Below, in pieces: positions 41,389 through 51,269 of a stretch of 64,000 bases of DNA (position 1 is its first letter; the number at the start of each line of letters is the position of its first letter). The position numbers were made by a program, and so were the translations under genes. The notes beneath the pieces were generated by a model. The model worked only from the letters and a program-made list of their open reading frames with translations. It was not told where the DNA came from and searched no databases. Source of the DNA: Paenibacillus sp. J23TS9 (lineage in GTDB: Bacteria; Bacillota; Bacilli; Paenibacillales; Paenibacillaceae); assembly GCF_018403225.1 (NCBI RefSeq), contig NZ_BOSG01000001.1:2728001-2792000 (forward strand). Direction: 5' to 3'.

Positions 41389-42789
41389 TCATGCCCCCTT
41401 ATTCACTTGCATTATATTGATGCCATGGTCATTTGGCTTCGGGTAATTTGCCGTCTCCAAAGGTCTATTTTCCTCAATCGAATACCGTGAAAAAGTATCT
41501 CTCCGGGTAAAAACAAGTCCTAAAGCAATCATAAAAAAGGTGTAGGTACAGAGGCTGTAATATTGGTTCGGATTAAAATTGACAACGATAAAGTTGCCGA
41601 GAAACAGCGCAGCCGGAAACCATCTCTCCCCTTTGTATTTTCCAAGACTCCATATAAATAGGGCTGCATACACGAGAAAAAACGTGATAAAGCCGAAGAT
41701 TCCCTGTTCAACAAGAACATTGATAAACTGTGAATGCAGGGCAATATCGTCAATGCCATGATACGTCTGCATGTAAGGAACATACTGGCCTGCGCCAAGT
41801 CCGAACCAAGCATGCTCTTTCAGCAACCGGAAAGCCATATTAAATTGGACGAACCGGTGGGACTCGGTATCTCCCCGGTCCAGGAATAAGATTCGGAACA
41901 GCTGATCATAAAAGATTTGGTACGCCAGCACGGCCGCGAAAGCCGCGACGAAGATCGTCCCCAGTTTCTTAAGCAGCCGGTAACGGGTTCCCATCCTCAC
42001 ATAAAAAAGAAATATCAGGAACTGTATGCTAACGGATAGATAGCCGATGCGGGTAAAGGTAAGGAACAGGAAAACGGTGTTCAGTAATACCGCTGTCAAG
42101 CTGAACAAGCTTTTTTTCTGTATGAAATAGTACAGCAGAACAGGGAACAAAATCGCGCCGAGGTTGCCGGCACCGTTGCTCGCTCCAACAAAGCCCACGA
42201 CACGCTTGGCGATTCTGACTCCCTCGTAATAATTGATCGAGTCCTCCGCCGAAAATAAAAGAAGCGATTTGTTCGTAGCATATTGAAGCAGCCCAAGTAA
42301 GGAATTACAGACCGAAAAACCAACGACGCAGAGTAAAATCGTAGATGTTTGAGCTTCAAGCTTACTGAGTAAATAAAATAATAACGTCAGAAGCAGCAGA
42401 TTCAAGTACAGATTGATATAATAGATATACAGACCGATCTCCGTGATTTCAAGGGTTGAACCTTGTATTGTAATCAACAATAGGATGACAGCAAACGAAA
42501 TTATCACAAGTTGAAATCTGTTTCGGATTTCATTGTCTTTTTTAATAGACTGGTATTTGCTCTTGAACACTAAATGTACCAGCAGCGACAAATCCACGCT
42601 GAACAGAACGAAAACCGTCACATCCAGATAGACGTCCTGATAGCCGAGACTCAGCTGTATACTGCTTACCATCGCTAACATCAAAAGGCAGACCGGCATA
42701 ACAGTCTTCCTTTTATTCGGTAGAATGTTCACGGCTACAACCAGTCCCGCCAGCATCACCGGTATGAATATAAGCATTAAAATCAGCAT
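41389..42789 (-). CDS. O-antigen ligase/polymerase-like membrane protein (Wzy, first copy)
   Basis: 466 residues from the ATG at 42789 (GAGG 7 nt upstream); the TTG six bases earlier is less likely. About 12-13 membrane helices and the Wzy_C/RfaL region: the outer loop has WFGLGAGQYVPYMQTYHG and DDIALHSQFINVLVEQGIFGFI. The histidine/arginine pattern in this loop is that of polymerases and ligases that use undecaprenyl-linked sugar. 2-bp gap to the upstream glycosyltransferase gene. Confidence 0.83.
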   Translation of the reverse strand: MLILMLIFIPVMLAGLVVAVNILPNKRKTVMPVCLLMLAMVSSIQLSLGYQDVYLDVTVFVLFSVDLSLLVHLVFKSKYQSIKKDNEIRNRFQLVIISFAVILLLITIQGSTLEITEIGLYIYYINLYLNLLLLTLLFYLLSKLEAQTSTILLCVVGFSVCNSLLGLLQYATNKSLLLFSAEDSINYYEGVRIAKRVVGFVGASNGAGNLGAILFPVLLYYFIQKKSLFSLTAVLLNTVFLFLTFTRIGYLSVSIQFLIFLFYVRMGTRYRLLKKLGTIFVAAFAAVLAYQIFYDQLFRILFLDRGDTESHRFVQFNMAFRLLKEHAWFGLGAGQYVPYMQTYHGIDDIALHSQFINVLVEQGIFGFITFFLVYAALFIWSLGKYKGERWFPAALFLGNFIVVNFNPNQYYSLCTYTFFMIALGLVFTRRDTFSRYSIEENRPLETANYPKPNDHGINIMQVNKGA

Positions 42790-42791
42790 GT

Positions 42792-44060
42792 TCAAACCTC
42801 TTTGCCTATCATATTAATTCCACCGTCCAGCGTAATATGGCCCAGAAACTCAAGAATACGCTCTGCCTGTAATTTTCTCGAATACTTGTGCCTGCCTGAG
42901 AAATCATAGCTGTTCTTGATCAGTTGTCCGAGTGAGGCTGCGATCGCCTTCGGATCATGCCCGGCGCATTCTCCATAACGGTCCTGAACCAGTGATATCA
43001 GTTCCTGATCTTCGGTCACGGCAAGAATTGGCTTACAAGCACCGATATATTCGAAGGTTTTACCCGGGATGGCAAAGCCGCTTCCACGGGTATGCGTGAG
43101 AATTACGGCAACATTTGCTGCTTTCAGCAGTTTTACGGCGTTGTGGTGTTCCATACTTCCATAAATGTGCATCCGAACCCCCGGCCCTGAGTACTCCGCA
43201 CGGTCGATATCCACTACAGCCTGATGGTCAAGCAGCCCCGCGATATGAAGCGTAACGGCAATACCTGTCTGCCGATAAAATAACTCCAGGCCTTCCATCA
43301 AAGCTCCAATATTTCTTCCTTTATAAATTGATCCGATATGTACTAACGAAATGGGTTCAGATGTACGTGTTAAACGCATAAAATCGGAATCTTTGAATAA
43401 ATTCTCATCATAACCGTTTGTGATAAGCTCCATTTCCTTCTGCGGATTCCGTATCCGGTAATACTGGTAAATCCCTTCTGAAACGGCAATGATACCGTCC
43501 GCAAGCCTGCTTATCATCTGTTCGGCTTGCCTGAATACATACTTCGGGTTGCCTTTGCCGATGCTGTGATTGATGATATCGCGGATTTCAATGACCGCCT
43601 GCATATGCGGCGACTTGCGTTTGATATAATCGAGAATGTATAAAGCATAAACATCCGGCACGGTAACAAAGACAGCAGCGATCTCCCGACTTGCAAGAAG
43701 ATCGTCGAGTTTCGCATACAGGGCTTCATTTTTTCGGTCAAACTTGAATTTGCTGTATTTGTAATTTCTCCATGCGGATAAAGTCCATGGGTTGCGAAGT
43801 AGATTCTCCACAAGCTGGCGGACGCCCCACTTGGTCGCCATAGCCCCGCTTCTCATTGTTTGGGTAAAGACGCTTTCTACGGTTTCATATTTATAATTCT
43901 CTTCAGAAAATTCACTAGCATGGATTCCATGATTCCTGTCATTAATGACGATCAACTCATATCTTTCCTTGAAAAATTCCATAAGTCCCGCGAACCTGAC
44001 CGATGCAACCACCGGCTCACCCTCCACGTAATCCGAGATGACAATAAGGGTCTCCCTCAT
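42792..44060 (-). CDS. GT4-family glycosyltransferase
   Basis: 422 residues from the ATG at 44060, which has GGAGGTGGG upstream and overlaps the previous gene's stop by 4 bp; the longer reading to 44138 would run 80 bp into that gene. Two Rossmann halves (GT-B). The GT4 sugar-nucleotide site is in SLVHIGSIYKGRNIGALMEG and the later RGSGFAIPGKTFEYIGACKP. It adds one sugar of the repeat unit in the cytoplasm; donor and acceptor unknown. Confidence 0.86.
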   Translation of the reverse strand: MRETLIVISDYVEGEPVVASVRFAGLMEFFKERYELIVINDRNHGIHASEFSEENYKYETVESVFTQTMRSGAMATKWGVRQLVENLLRNPWTLSAWRNYKYSKFKFDRKNEALYAKLDDLLASREIAAVFVTVPDVYALYILDYIKRKSPHMQAVIEIRDIINHSIGKGNPKYVFRQAEQMISRLADGIIAVSEGIYQYYRIRNPQKEMELITNGYDENLFKDSDFMRLTRTSEPISLVHIGSIYKGRNIGALMEGLELFYRQTGIAVTLHIAGLLDHQAVVDIDRAEYSGPGVRMHIYGSMEHHNAVKLLKAANVAVILTHTRGSGFAIPGKTFEYIGACKPILAVTEDQELISLVQDRYGECAGHDPKAIAASLGQLIKNSYDFSGRHKYSRKLQAERILEFLGHITLDGGINMIGKEV

Positions 44061-45178
44061 CCAGCGCCCACCTCCTGCTCTTCCCGGCTCAGCAGCAGCC
44101 TGTAGCCATCTACGGTTCGTTCCGCCGCTTGCTCCCAAGTGAAATCGGAAATAATTCTAGTCTCCAGCCGCTGATTGTAAGGCGCGTTATAGGCGTCAAT
44201 AATTGCCTTTCGGATGCTTTCGATATTCCCTGGCTCACAATAATAAGCATCGTCTCCAAAGTATTCCCTTGTCGTTCCCCTCGTCGTAACCACAATGTTG
44301 CACCCGCTGACCGCTGCTTCAAGCGATACTAATCCTGGTGTGTCATACCAACTGGGCAGGACATGTACCCTGGCACGGCTGTACAGCTTTTGCAGCTCAC
44401 CGTGATCTACCTCATCCACAATTTCAACGTTATTGTTTTGAATGGCCATTTGCATTGCCTTCAAATACTTTTGCTGCGTTTCATGGGCCCGCCCCGCTAA
44501 TACCAGCTTGAAAGGAAGTCCATTGAAAGCCTTGATCAGGTTCAGTTGGTTTTTACGTGGCTCAAATCTTCCTACGCATAGAACGATATCCCGCTGCGCA
44601 TCTGCATCATATTTGAAAATCCCTGCATCTATGGCATTCGGAACTACCAAATAATTCAAGCTCATCCGGGGCTCAAAGATACTTTGAATGAGTTCCATCT
44701 CACCCTCTCCATTCGGAAGAAGGAGATCCGCCTGTTCAAGAATCTCACGCTGCAATCTCGTATAACCCTTCCGGATCAGCCTGGAAGTCCCTTCATGCTT
44801 TTCCCCGTCAATATAATAGCGGTATAGCCCCCTTAATCTTTCCATTCCATCGTAACTGATCAGCCGATTAACCATTTTCCGCAGACCCATCTGCCCCTGT
44901 CTCTCAAATTCCGTGCTTCTCCAGAAAATGGTGGACAATACGACCTTTTTATTTTGGGCCTTAGCATTTTCCAGAAACAGAATGGTTTCCTGTGGGCGCA
45001 GCATATTAAATATATGTACGAGGTCATATGAGGACAAGTCAGCCTTAGGGTCGCTGTTAATGTCTATTTGTATATTCGGGGATCTGCCTTCGATGAATTC
45101 CTTGGTTTTAAGGATTTGAACCGTATCTCCGCCTTTGCGCGTGAAGATATTATACCTGGTTTGGTAAAGTACCTTCAT
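44057..45178 (-). CDS. GT4-family glycosyltransferase
   Basis: 373 residues, GT-B fold. GRFEPRKNQLNLIKAFNGLP and HVLPSWYDTPGLVSLEAAVSGC are the donor-site blocks of GT4 retaining enzymes. The N-terminus (YQTRYNIFTRKGGDTVQIL) is the acceptor-side Rossmann start. GGGGAGG lies upstream of the ATG. Overlaps the next gene by 4 bp, so the two transferases are co-translated. Confidence 0.87.
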   Translation of the reverse strand: MKVLYQTRYNIFTRKGGDTVQILKTKEFIEGRSPNIQIDINSDPKADLSSYDLVHIFNMLRPQETILFLENAKAQNKKVVLSTIFWRSTEFERQGQMGLRKMVNRLISYDGMERLRGLYRYYIDGEKHEGTSRLIRKGYTRLQREILEQADLLLPNGEGEMELIQSIFEPRMSLNYLVVPNAIDAGIFKYDADAQRDIVLCVGRFEPRKNQLNLIKAFNGLPFKLVLAGRAHETQQKYLKAMQMAIQNNNVEIVDEVDHGELQKLYSRARVHVLPSWYDTPGLVSLEAAVSGCNIVVTTRGTTREYFGDDAYYCEPGNIESIRKAIIDAYNAPYNQRLETRIISDFTWEQAAERTVDGYRLLLSREEQEVGAG

Positions 45179-45208
45179 ATTGTTAACCTCCCCTTTAACT
45201 GACGCTAA

Positions 45209-46408
45209 TCAATCCACGATCGAATATATCCCTTCCAGAACCGGAAGGTTGGCTACGCCATCGACCACATTCAAGGCGCTTCTGTCGGGAAGCATAATCC
45301 GGAAAGGCCGCTTTTCTCCAAACCACAGCGACAACAGCTTCTTCCGGTACTGAGCTTCATGGCGCAGCTCAAAATGGTGTTGATCCCGATGCTCTATCTG
45401 CACATGATCGCGAAGATTCACGTAATCGGCCAGTTCCGAGCAGGTACAGTACCACACCTTTTTCCCTCGGATATGCCGAAAGATTTGGAGCAAGCTCTCG
45501 CGGTCATCAAAAATGTTAGGGCTCTGTCTCTTTCCGTCATCGCGCGAAGGTGCGATATGCTCCTGTACGCTGATCACCAGCCGCCGCTTCAGCAGACCGT
45601 CGATTTCGCGAAGCTTCCAGCGTATGAAGGATTTTTTGAACGTCTGCTTGACGATGTCCTTGATCGTATTCCTTCCGTGATAAACGCTGTTCAACAGCGC
45701 TCCATTCACGGTGGAAGGAATGTCTAGAACGCCGCTTTTTCCGAAACGCTTGACGTCGTAGTTGGTAACGGGATCTGAGTCCGTCCCGCAGGACGGGTCG
45801 TTCGAACTCTCGGTCTTCCCGCGGTTCCAGTATCTGCACCACCACTCAAAGCCCGATTCATCGATGCTCTCATCCGAAAATGTGTTGCTCGTGTACCCGC
45901 AGTATTTACCGCCCATAGGCCTCGTACCTACGGCGTCCATGAATATATCCAGCCCCTCGCCGATGCGGACGAGCGCTTCGTTTAAACTGCTGAAAGAAGC
46001 CCATTCCTGAACAAAATCCTTAGCTTCTTCACCCACAACTCCATGTGTTGTTCCATGATAAGCCAGCTCAAAACTCGGATGCTGATGCACCTGTCGAAAA
46101 AAATCACGGCTCGCCTCGTCCGCATTGATAGGTTTTGAGTACATGCTGCATACCGGATTCCGGATCATACCTACTCTCTCTCCCACCGGTACGAAAAAGG
46201 TAACCTTAACTTCGGGATGATCAGCCAAAACCCGTTCCTGCAAAAAACGGAACGAGGACCGTTCCTCATCCCTGAAGAATCCCCAGTCCTCGCCTTCGTC
46301 CACGATTCCGTTGCCACTCGTATCCACCCAAGCGTTTGCCAGGTCATCGATCATGAACAAAACCGGTGAGCGAGCGTTGTTATACCATTTGCATCGTTCA
46401 ATCTGCAT
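45209..46408 (-). CDS. Polysaccharide deacetylase-like protein (CE4-like fold)
   Basis: 399 residues, no signal peptide. A DD motif in VLFMIDDLANAW (near residue 16-27) and an HxxxH-like YHGTTHG (near 116-122) match the metal site of NodB/CE4 deacetylases. The rest (WWCRYWNRG, VISVQEHIA) is less standard and the C-terminal 70 residues form an extra beta-domain. It probably removes acetyl groups from a sugar precursor or lipid-linked unit in the cytoplasm. Distant family; a different hydrolase is possible. Confidence 0.62.
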   Translation of the reverse strand: MQIERCKWYNNARSPVLFMIDDLANAWVDTSGNGIVDEGEDWGFFRDEERSSFRFLQERVLADHPEVKVTFFVPVGERVGMIRNPVCSMYSKPINADEASRDFFRQVHQHPSFELAYHGTTHGVVGEEAKDFVQEWASFSSLNEALVRIGEGLDIFMDAVGTRPMGGKYCGYTSNTFSDESIDESGFEWWCRYWNRGKTESSNDPSCGTDSDPVTNYDVKRFGKSGVLDIPSTVNGALLNSVYHGRNTIKDIVKQTFKKSFIRWKLREIDGLLKRRLVISVQEHIAPSRDDGKRQSPNIFDDRESLLQIFRHIRGKKVWYCTCSELADYVNLRDHVQIEHRDQHHFELRHEAQYRKKLLSLWFGEKRPFRIMLPDRSALNVVDGVANLPVLEGIYSIVD

Positions 46409-46428
46409 GAAGCATTCTCCTTAATTCA

Positions 46429-47532
46429 TCATCGCCTTACCCGGCGGTGCTGCGCTTTCTCGAATAAGAGTGATTTCAGATGATCCTTGTTCACCTGAAG
46501 CAGGGTGTATGCTTTCAGCCATGTCTTCCCGCTCTGTCTTTCAATCATGCGGATATGGTTGTTTACGCGAACTGTATCCGACCAAAAAAATTTGTATTCC
46601 TGGGTGCCGCTCATCAAATCGATTTCCGTAATCCCGCTCTGCAAGTAATGCTCCATGACTTTGTTGAGGAGAATCAGGCCCACTCCGTATTCCATGTATT
46701 GTTGGGAGAAGGACGTGATGTAAAGATATACCTTGCTTTTATGGCTAAAGGTCAGCATTGCTGAGGCAACGCTGCCGTTAATTTCGATATAGGAAATATG
46801 CGCCCCATCCAGCTCATGAAACTTGGAGATGATGTCGCCGTAGAAGCGCATCGTCTCCTGAACGCCAAACAGGCTCTGTGCCCACCGCTCCTTGTGCATG
46901 TCAATCAGGTTCTCCCATGTCCTTTCCTCGATAAGCACATGGATTTCCAGCCTTGTCTCAAGATCATTCCGCAGCTTCCGCTCTTTGCGCTCGATCGCCT
47001 TGATACGACTTCGGGCTAACTTCCCTTGATGAAACCGTTCCAAGTTCACGTACGGGGTAATGGACCTGGAATGGCTGAATACATCATAATCGCTTCCGCA
47101 TGCCTGCCCGATCAGACCCGTCACGGGATCCAGCGAATGGATATTATGCAGATCGATACAGTCCCATTCCTGCCGATGGGCATGCAGTACGTTGAATATT
47201 TCTTTTAATGCCTTCATGTAGTGAACATATTTATGTATGTAGAAGCTGTTGGTCTCCCCCGTTCCGGAAAGAATGAACTGCAGGGATCTGATTCTCATCC
47301 ATTTGATAGGCTGTTGGACGATGCACATCGGAGCGGCTGCGATGCATCGGTCCTGGTCGATGACCAGGACGACAAAAAGCTGTCGGTTTGGGCTGAACAT
47401 ATGGGACACGTAAGATTGCAGCCATTCCCACGTGCTGAAAATTTCTGGATACTCCAAGTTCTCCGTCAATTCCTTCCAAGGTCGTTCCCATCGGCACAGC
47501 TCTTCCAGACACCGAATCACTACCGTTTTCAT
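46429..47532 (-). CDS. FemAB/GNAT-like transferase (Acetyltransf_6 type)
   Basis: 367 residues. The C-terminal half is an Acetyltransf_6 (CelD/BcsL-like) domain with the end block DLMSGTQEYKFFWSD. Proteins of this kind in polysaccharide loci are thought to add an acyl or aminoacyl group to a sugar. It shares its layout with the product of 47559-48677 (similar length, same end motif), so the two may be ancient duplicates or act as a pair. GGAG precedes the ATG. Confidence 0.75.
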   Translation of the reverse strand: MKTVVIRCLEELCRWERPWKELTENLEYPEIFSTWEWLQSYVSHMFSPNRQLFVVLVIDQDRCIAAAPMCIVQQPIKWMRIRSLQFILSGTGETNSFYIHKYVHYMKALKEIFNVLHAHRQEWDCIDLHNIHSLDPVTGLIGQACGSDYDVFSHSRSITPYVNLERFHQGKLARSRIKAIERKERKLRNDLETRLEIHVLIEERTWENLIDMHKERWAQSLFGVQETMRFYGDIISKFHELDGAHISYIEINGSVASAMLTFSHKSKVYLYITSFSQQYMEYGVGLILLNKVMEHYLQSGITEIDLMSGTQEYKFFWSDTVRVNNHIRMIERQSGKTWLKAYTLLQVNKDHLKSLLFEKAQHRRVRR

Positions 47533-47558
47533 GTCTCGTATTCACTCCATGTTTTTAT

Positions 47559-48677
47559 TCATAACGCGTTTTTGAGTCCCTTGAAGGCCCGCACGATTTC
47601 CCTGGATTGAATCAACAGCCGCAGCAGCTTGGATTGCTGGCTGGATTCATTCCACATGTTGAAGGAATAACTCACCGAGAACCGGTTCGTCCAGCGGAAT
47701 TTCCACGAATACGTGCCCGCTCCGAAATCAATCTGCTTCGTGCAGCTGCTGTGGAACAGACTTTCGACCATCTCCATCAGAAGCACGTCCGAAATGCCGT
47801 GGTAGTGGGAGAACTTGGGCGAATATCCCGTGTTCCAGCCGTACAATACGTTCCGGTACAAGTAGCAGCACTTGTAAATGATAATTTCGCCGTCTTCGGA
47901 TTCGAGGTAAAAAAACAAAATCTTATCATTACCTTTGAACAACCTTTTCAGAAAATGCTCGTTGTTCTTGTCTTCAAACAGGCTTCCCCGTTCATGTCTG
48001 CCCTTCACCTCGTTCAGGTATTTTTTTTCAAGCTGGTGAATGTGGGCGATTTTATCGTACATATCCTCACTTTGGCTGCCGGTGACGACTCTGAACCTGT
48101 ACCCCGTGTCGTCCTGCAGCTTTACCCGTTTGCGGCGAAGCTTGGTACTCAACATTTCTTTCTCAAAATCGGCATACGAGCAATAATCATCGCTGTTGAT
48201 CCGGGCACAGGAGGTCAGGTATTCGGTATGCTTGCTATACCGGTCATGCCGCATCAAGTACTTGAGAAGCTGCGTATCCATTCGCAAATGGGTCAGCTCG
48301 ACTTTGTCCCATCTTCCCGAATGTTCCTCTACCGTATTCATCAATTCCCGGATGATCGCAGATGACTTGAACTTGCTGGAATCGATAATAAAATTGAAAT
48401 AGTCTCCCTTTCCAAGGAAGCTCAGCACCCTGCATTTGACGATTTTCTTGTCGATGACGCGAATCATCAGCGGTGCAATGGCTACCATCACGTTGTCCCG
48501 GTAATGGCAGAGGATGAACAGTTCCTTGTTTTTCTCGCCTCCGAACGTCTGCCACCAGGAAAAGTTGAACTCAAACGTGCTGTAATAGGTCGCATCCGGA
48601 TCCTGGTCGGCCAGTCTTTCCCAATCCTCCCGGATCGAGAGGAACCCGTCCATGTCGGTGATGATTTTGGTATTCAT
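47559..48677 (-). CDS. FemAB/GNAT-like transferase (Acetyltransf_6 type)
   Basis: 372 residues. The N-terminal part (about 1-150) has WERLADQDPDATYYSTFEFN and a beta-rich core; the C-terminal Acetyltransf_6 domain ends IDFGAGTYSWKFRWTNR, the family's D-x-G-x-x-x-x-K-x-x-W pattern. Role as for its neighbour: transfer of an acyl or amino acid group to a polysaccharide precursor. The start overlaps the flippase stop by 4 bp. Confidence 0.76.
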   Translation of the reverse strand: MNTKIITDMDGFLSIREDWERLADQDPDATYYSTFEFNFSWWQTFGGEKNKELFILCHYRDNVMVAIAPLMIRVIDKKIVKCRVLSFLGKGDYFNFIIDSSKFKSSAIIRELMNTVEEHSGRWDKVELTHLRMDTQLLKYLMRHDRYSKHTEYLTSCARINSDDYCSYADFEKEMLSTKLRRKRVKLQDDTGYRFRVVTGSQSEDMYDKIAHIHQLEKKYLNEVKGRHERGSLFEDKNNEHFLKRLFKGNDKILFFYLESEDGEIIIYKCCYLYRNVLYGWNTGYSPKFSHYHGISDVLLMEMVESLFHSSCTKQIDFGAGTYSWKFRWTNRFSVSYSFNMWNESSQQSKLLRLLIQSREIVRAFKGLKNAL

Positions 48678-50164
48678 GACTCCGACTTCACTCCTTCCAT
48701 GAGTAGGTTTTTGGATTTGCGGTTCAGTGCCAGCAGCAGGTCCCCGGTCAGTTCCCGGATGGATACGAATTTGAAGATCAGACTGCAGGCAATAAAGGCT
48801 GCCACAAGCAGTACGTTCAGCGCAATCTCAATCAGTAAGGAGTGCTCGATCCGCATGAAAACCGCATGCAAGGCATAAGCTGGCAAATAAATAGCAAGAT
48901 ATTTATAAGGATAAAAAATACTGAGACCGAGCGGATAATATTTGGAACCGTAATGATAAAAAACGGCGCTCGTGACCGCATACGAGATAACCGTTGCCAA
49001 AGCCGAGCCGTAAATCCCGAGCCATGGAATCAATACGATGTTACAGGCGACGTTAATAAGGGCTGCCAACAAGGAAATCAGGTAGTTGATGCGCATTTTA
49101 TTCGCGATATGAAGTCCCAGGGAGTAAAAAGCAAGACTGCCAGACAAAAAATACGAGAACGAGATGAGTGGTACCAAAGTGCCCGCGCTGCTGTATTCTT
49201 CCGTCGCCACGATTCGGACCGCCATATGGGCGAACAGCGTCAATCCCAGTACGCATAACCAGCCCACGAAATTATAGAGGCGGAACATCTTCCGTATTTT
49301 CTCGGGCCCATCCTCATCCTTGTATGCTTTGAACTTGAAAGCCGTAAAAACGGACATGAACGGGGTGATGAAGGCCGGATTGATCAGCATACCGATCTTA
49401 TACCCGATAGAATATACGGCAACTGAGGATAAGTTCATATACCCTTTGATCAAAAAACGGTCGCTTAAGCTGAGAACCCAGGCGGAAATGTCCCCGAGCA
49501 GGAGGCCAGAGCCATAGCCCAGCATTTGGCGGATCGGATCGCGCTTGATGATAAAACGGTACGTGCCGAGATTCAGCACAAACAGCACGATAAACACCAG
49601 CACGTTGCTGAATAGCTGAGCCGTTAATATGCCGACGATGCCCATATCCCTGGAGAGAAAAAAATATAATGCAAAAAATAGCGTCGACAAAACGACCGAA
49701 AACTGGATGGAGCTCGACTTTAGCGCTTTAAACTGCATGGAATAAGAACTCGAATAAATCAGGTTCAGGCAGGAGAAGACCGAAATCATCACCACGTAAG
49801 GAATGTACAAGCCGGAGCCTTCAGCCGCGTTAAACACGAATGGGGACACCAAGGGACCGAGCGCCCATGCACCTCCAATACAGATAGTACCCCATACGAG
49901 CGCAAAGGTCAGTGCCGTATTCCGCAGCTCCCGTCTGTTCTCGAATTCGTTAAAGAAGCGGACCATTCCAGAGTGGACTCCGAGGGTAATCATCAAAGAC
50001 AGCAGCATTTGGACGCTGATGATCAGGTCATACTGGCCGAACTGCTCCTGAGACAGATTCCGGGTGTAGAGCGGAATAAGCAGCAGATTAACGAGCTGCG
50101 TCAGGATCGAGGAGCAGAGATATACGGCGCCGCTGGACAGCATTTTCCGGTTATCGGTTGGCAC
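48674..50164 (-). CDS. Wzx-like oligosaccharide flippase
   Basis: 496 residues with about 14 membrane helices, MOP/PST superfamily. The start MPTDNRKMLSSGAVYLCSSI and LLIPLYTRNLSQEQFGQYDL are typical; the usual second-half helices are complete. It moves undecaprenyl-pyrophosphate-linked repeat units across the membrane for the Wzy polymerases. Start is GTG at 50164 with AAAGGGA upstream, overlapping the preceding glycosyltransferase gene by 14 bp. It is the only flippase in the locus, serving two Wzy-like proteins. Confidence 0.87.
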   Translation of the reverse strand: MPTDNRKMLSSGAVYLCSSILTQLVNLLLIPLYTRNLSQEQFGQYDLIISVQMLLSLMITLGVHSGMVRFFNEFENRRELRNTALTFALVWGTICIGGAWALGPLVSPFVFNAAEGSGLYIPYVVMISVFSCLNLIYSSSYSMQFKALKSSSIQFSVVLSTLFFALYFFLSRDMGIVGILTAQLFSNVLVFIVLFVLNLGTYRFIIKRDPIRQMLGYGSGLLLGDISAWVLSLSDRFLIKGYMNLSSVAVYSIGYKIGMLINPAFITPFMSVFTAFKFKAYKDEDGPEKIRKMFRLYNFVGWLCVLGLTLFAHMAVRIVATEEYSSAGTLVPLISFSYFLSGSLAFYSLGLHIANKMRINYLISLLAALINVACNIVLIPWLGIYGSALATVISYAVTSAVFYHYGSKYYPLGLSIFYPYKYLAIYLPAYALHAVFMRIEHSLLIEIALNVLLVAAFIACSLIFKFVSIRELTGDLLLALNRKSKNLLMEGVKSES

Positions 50165-51269
50165 GGGCTATCCCTTTACTTTCCGCAGGCATCTTTTCGC
50201 CTGACAATTTGTCATAGATTCCGATCAAATCGGCCGCGTAGTCCCCTGTCATGATGCCTGTGACTGCCTCCTTACAGGTATTGTAGTTATGCATGACCTG
50301 CCGCACCTGCCTTACCAGCCCCGGCAGATCACCCGATTCAAACAGAATGGTTCCCTCAGGTCTTCTGCATACGTCGCTAGCAATTGCAGGAACGTTAAAA
50401 TGAACAGCTTCGGCGATCGATACCCCAAACCCATCCAGGCGGGTAGGCCGGATAAACAGATGGCTCTTTTTTAATAGAGGGTACAACTCGGTATCTACGG
50501 CTTCATAGAAAAGTATCCTTTCCGAGAGGCCATCATCCGCAATCCTGCGTTTAAGCCGATCGTAATACGCCCGCTCTTCCGCGCTTTGATCTGCTGCGCC
50601 CAGCATGGCAAACAGGAGTCGAACCGACACCCCGTCGTCCACCAGTTCCTTCATCATTTCCACCAAAAGATCGATACCGTACAAGTCGCCGTCCTGCAGC
50701 GGCCGGACGAAACCGTTCGCTGCGATCAGGAAATCGGCTTGTTCCATGAACCGGTGGACTTCTGGCGGAATCTTCAATGCATCATCAATGCACTCCACAG
50801 GATGAATGTATGCCGGAATAGTACGCACTCGATCCGGTTGGAAACCAAGCTGCAACAACATCTGCGTCGTTGTTTCACTGACGCATATGATATAGTCCAA
50901 CCGCCTCAGGCTTCCCAGCAGCAGCTTTTTGGTTAAAGGACTAGATTGCTGAAGCTGCTGCGACAGACTATCGCCATGAACCGTAAGCATGATTCTTTTG
51001 CCTAAGACCTTATACACGCCAAGAAGAATTCGAATTCGCAGATCTATAGAATGAAAATGAAAAAGATCCCCTTGGATAAATGGGATCTTCAATAAAAATG
51101 TTTTGTAGCTGCCCATTGGCAGTATTTGCCGCTCCGCGTCGGCAACGTTCGCTTCATTATAAATGAAGAAGTCCGCCTGCCTTTCACGCAAGACCTCGCC
51201 CAGTCTTTGAATATGAATAGATATGCCCCCAATCGGCGGAGGAACCGGTCCCACCAGAATCAGTTTCAT
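50151..51269 (-). CDS. GT4-family glycosyltransferase
   Basis: 372 residues. GPVPPPIGGISIHIQRL (residues 7-23) is the N-terminal loop of this GT4 group, and RPTRLDGFGVSIAEAVHFNVP near the end holds the donor-site glutamate. It adds a sugar to the lipid-linked repeat unit. Co-translated with the PaaK-like gene (4 bp overlap) upstream and Wzx downstream. Confidence 0.87.
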   Translation of the reverse strand: MKLILVGPVPPPIGGISIHIQRLGEVLRERQADFFIYNEANVADAERQILPMGSYKTFLLKIPFIQGDLFHFHSIDLRIRILLGVYKVLGKRIMLTVHGDSLSQQLQQSSPLTKKLLLGSLRRLDYIICVSETTTQMLLQLGFQPDRVRTIPAYIHPVECIDDALKIPPEVHRFMEQADFLIAANGFVRPLQDGDLYGIDLLVEMMKELVDDGVSVRLLFAMLGAADQSAEERAYYDRLKRRIADDGLSERILFYEAVDTELYPLLKKSHLFIRPTRLDGFGVSIAEAVHFNVPAIASDVCRRPEGTILFESGDLPGLVRQVRQVMHNYNTCKEAVTGIMTGDYAADLIGIYDKLSGEKMPAESKGIARANR

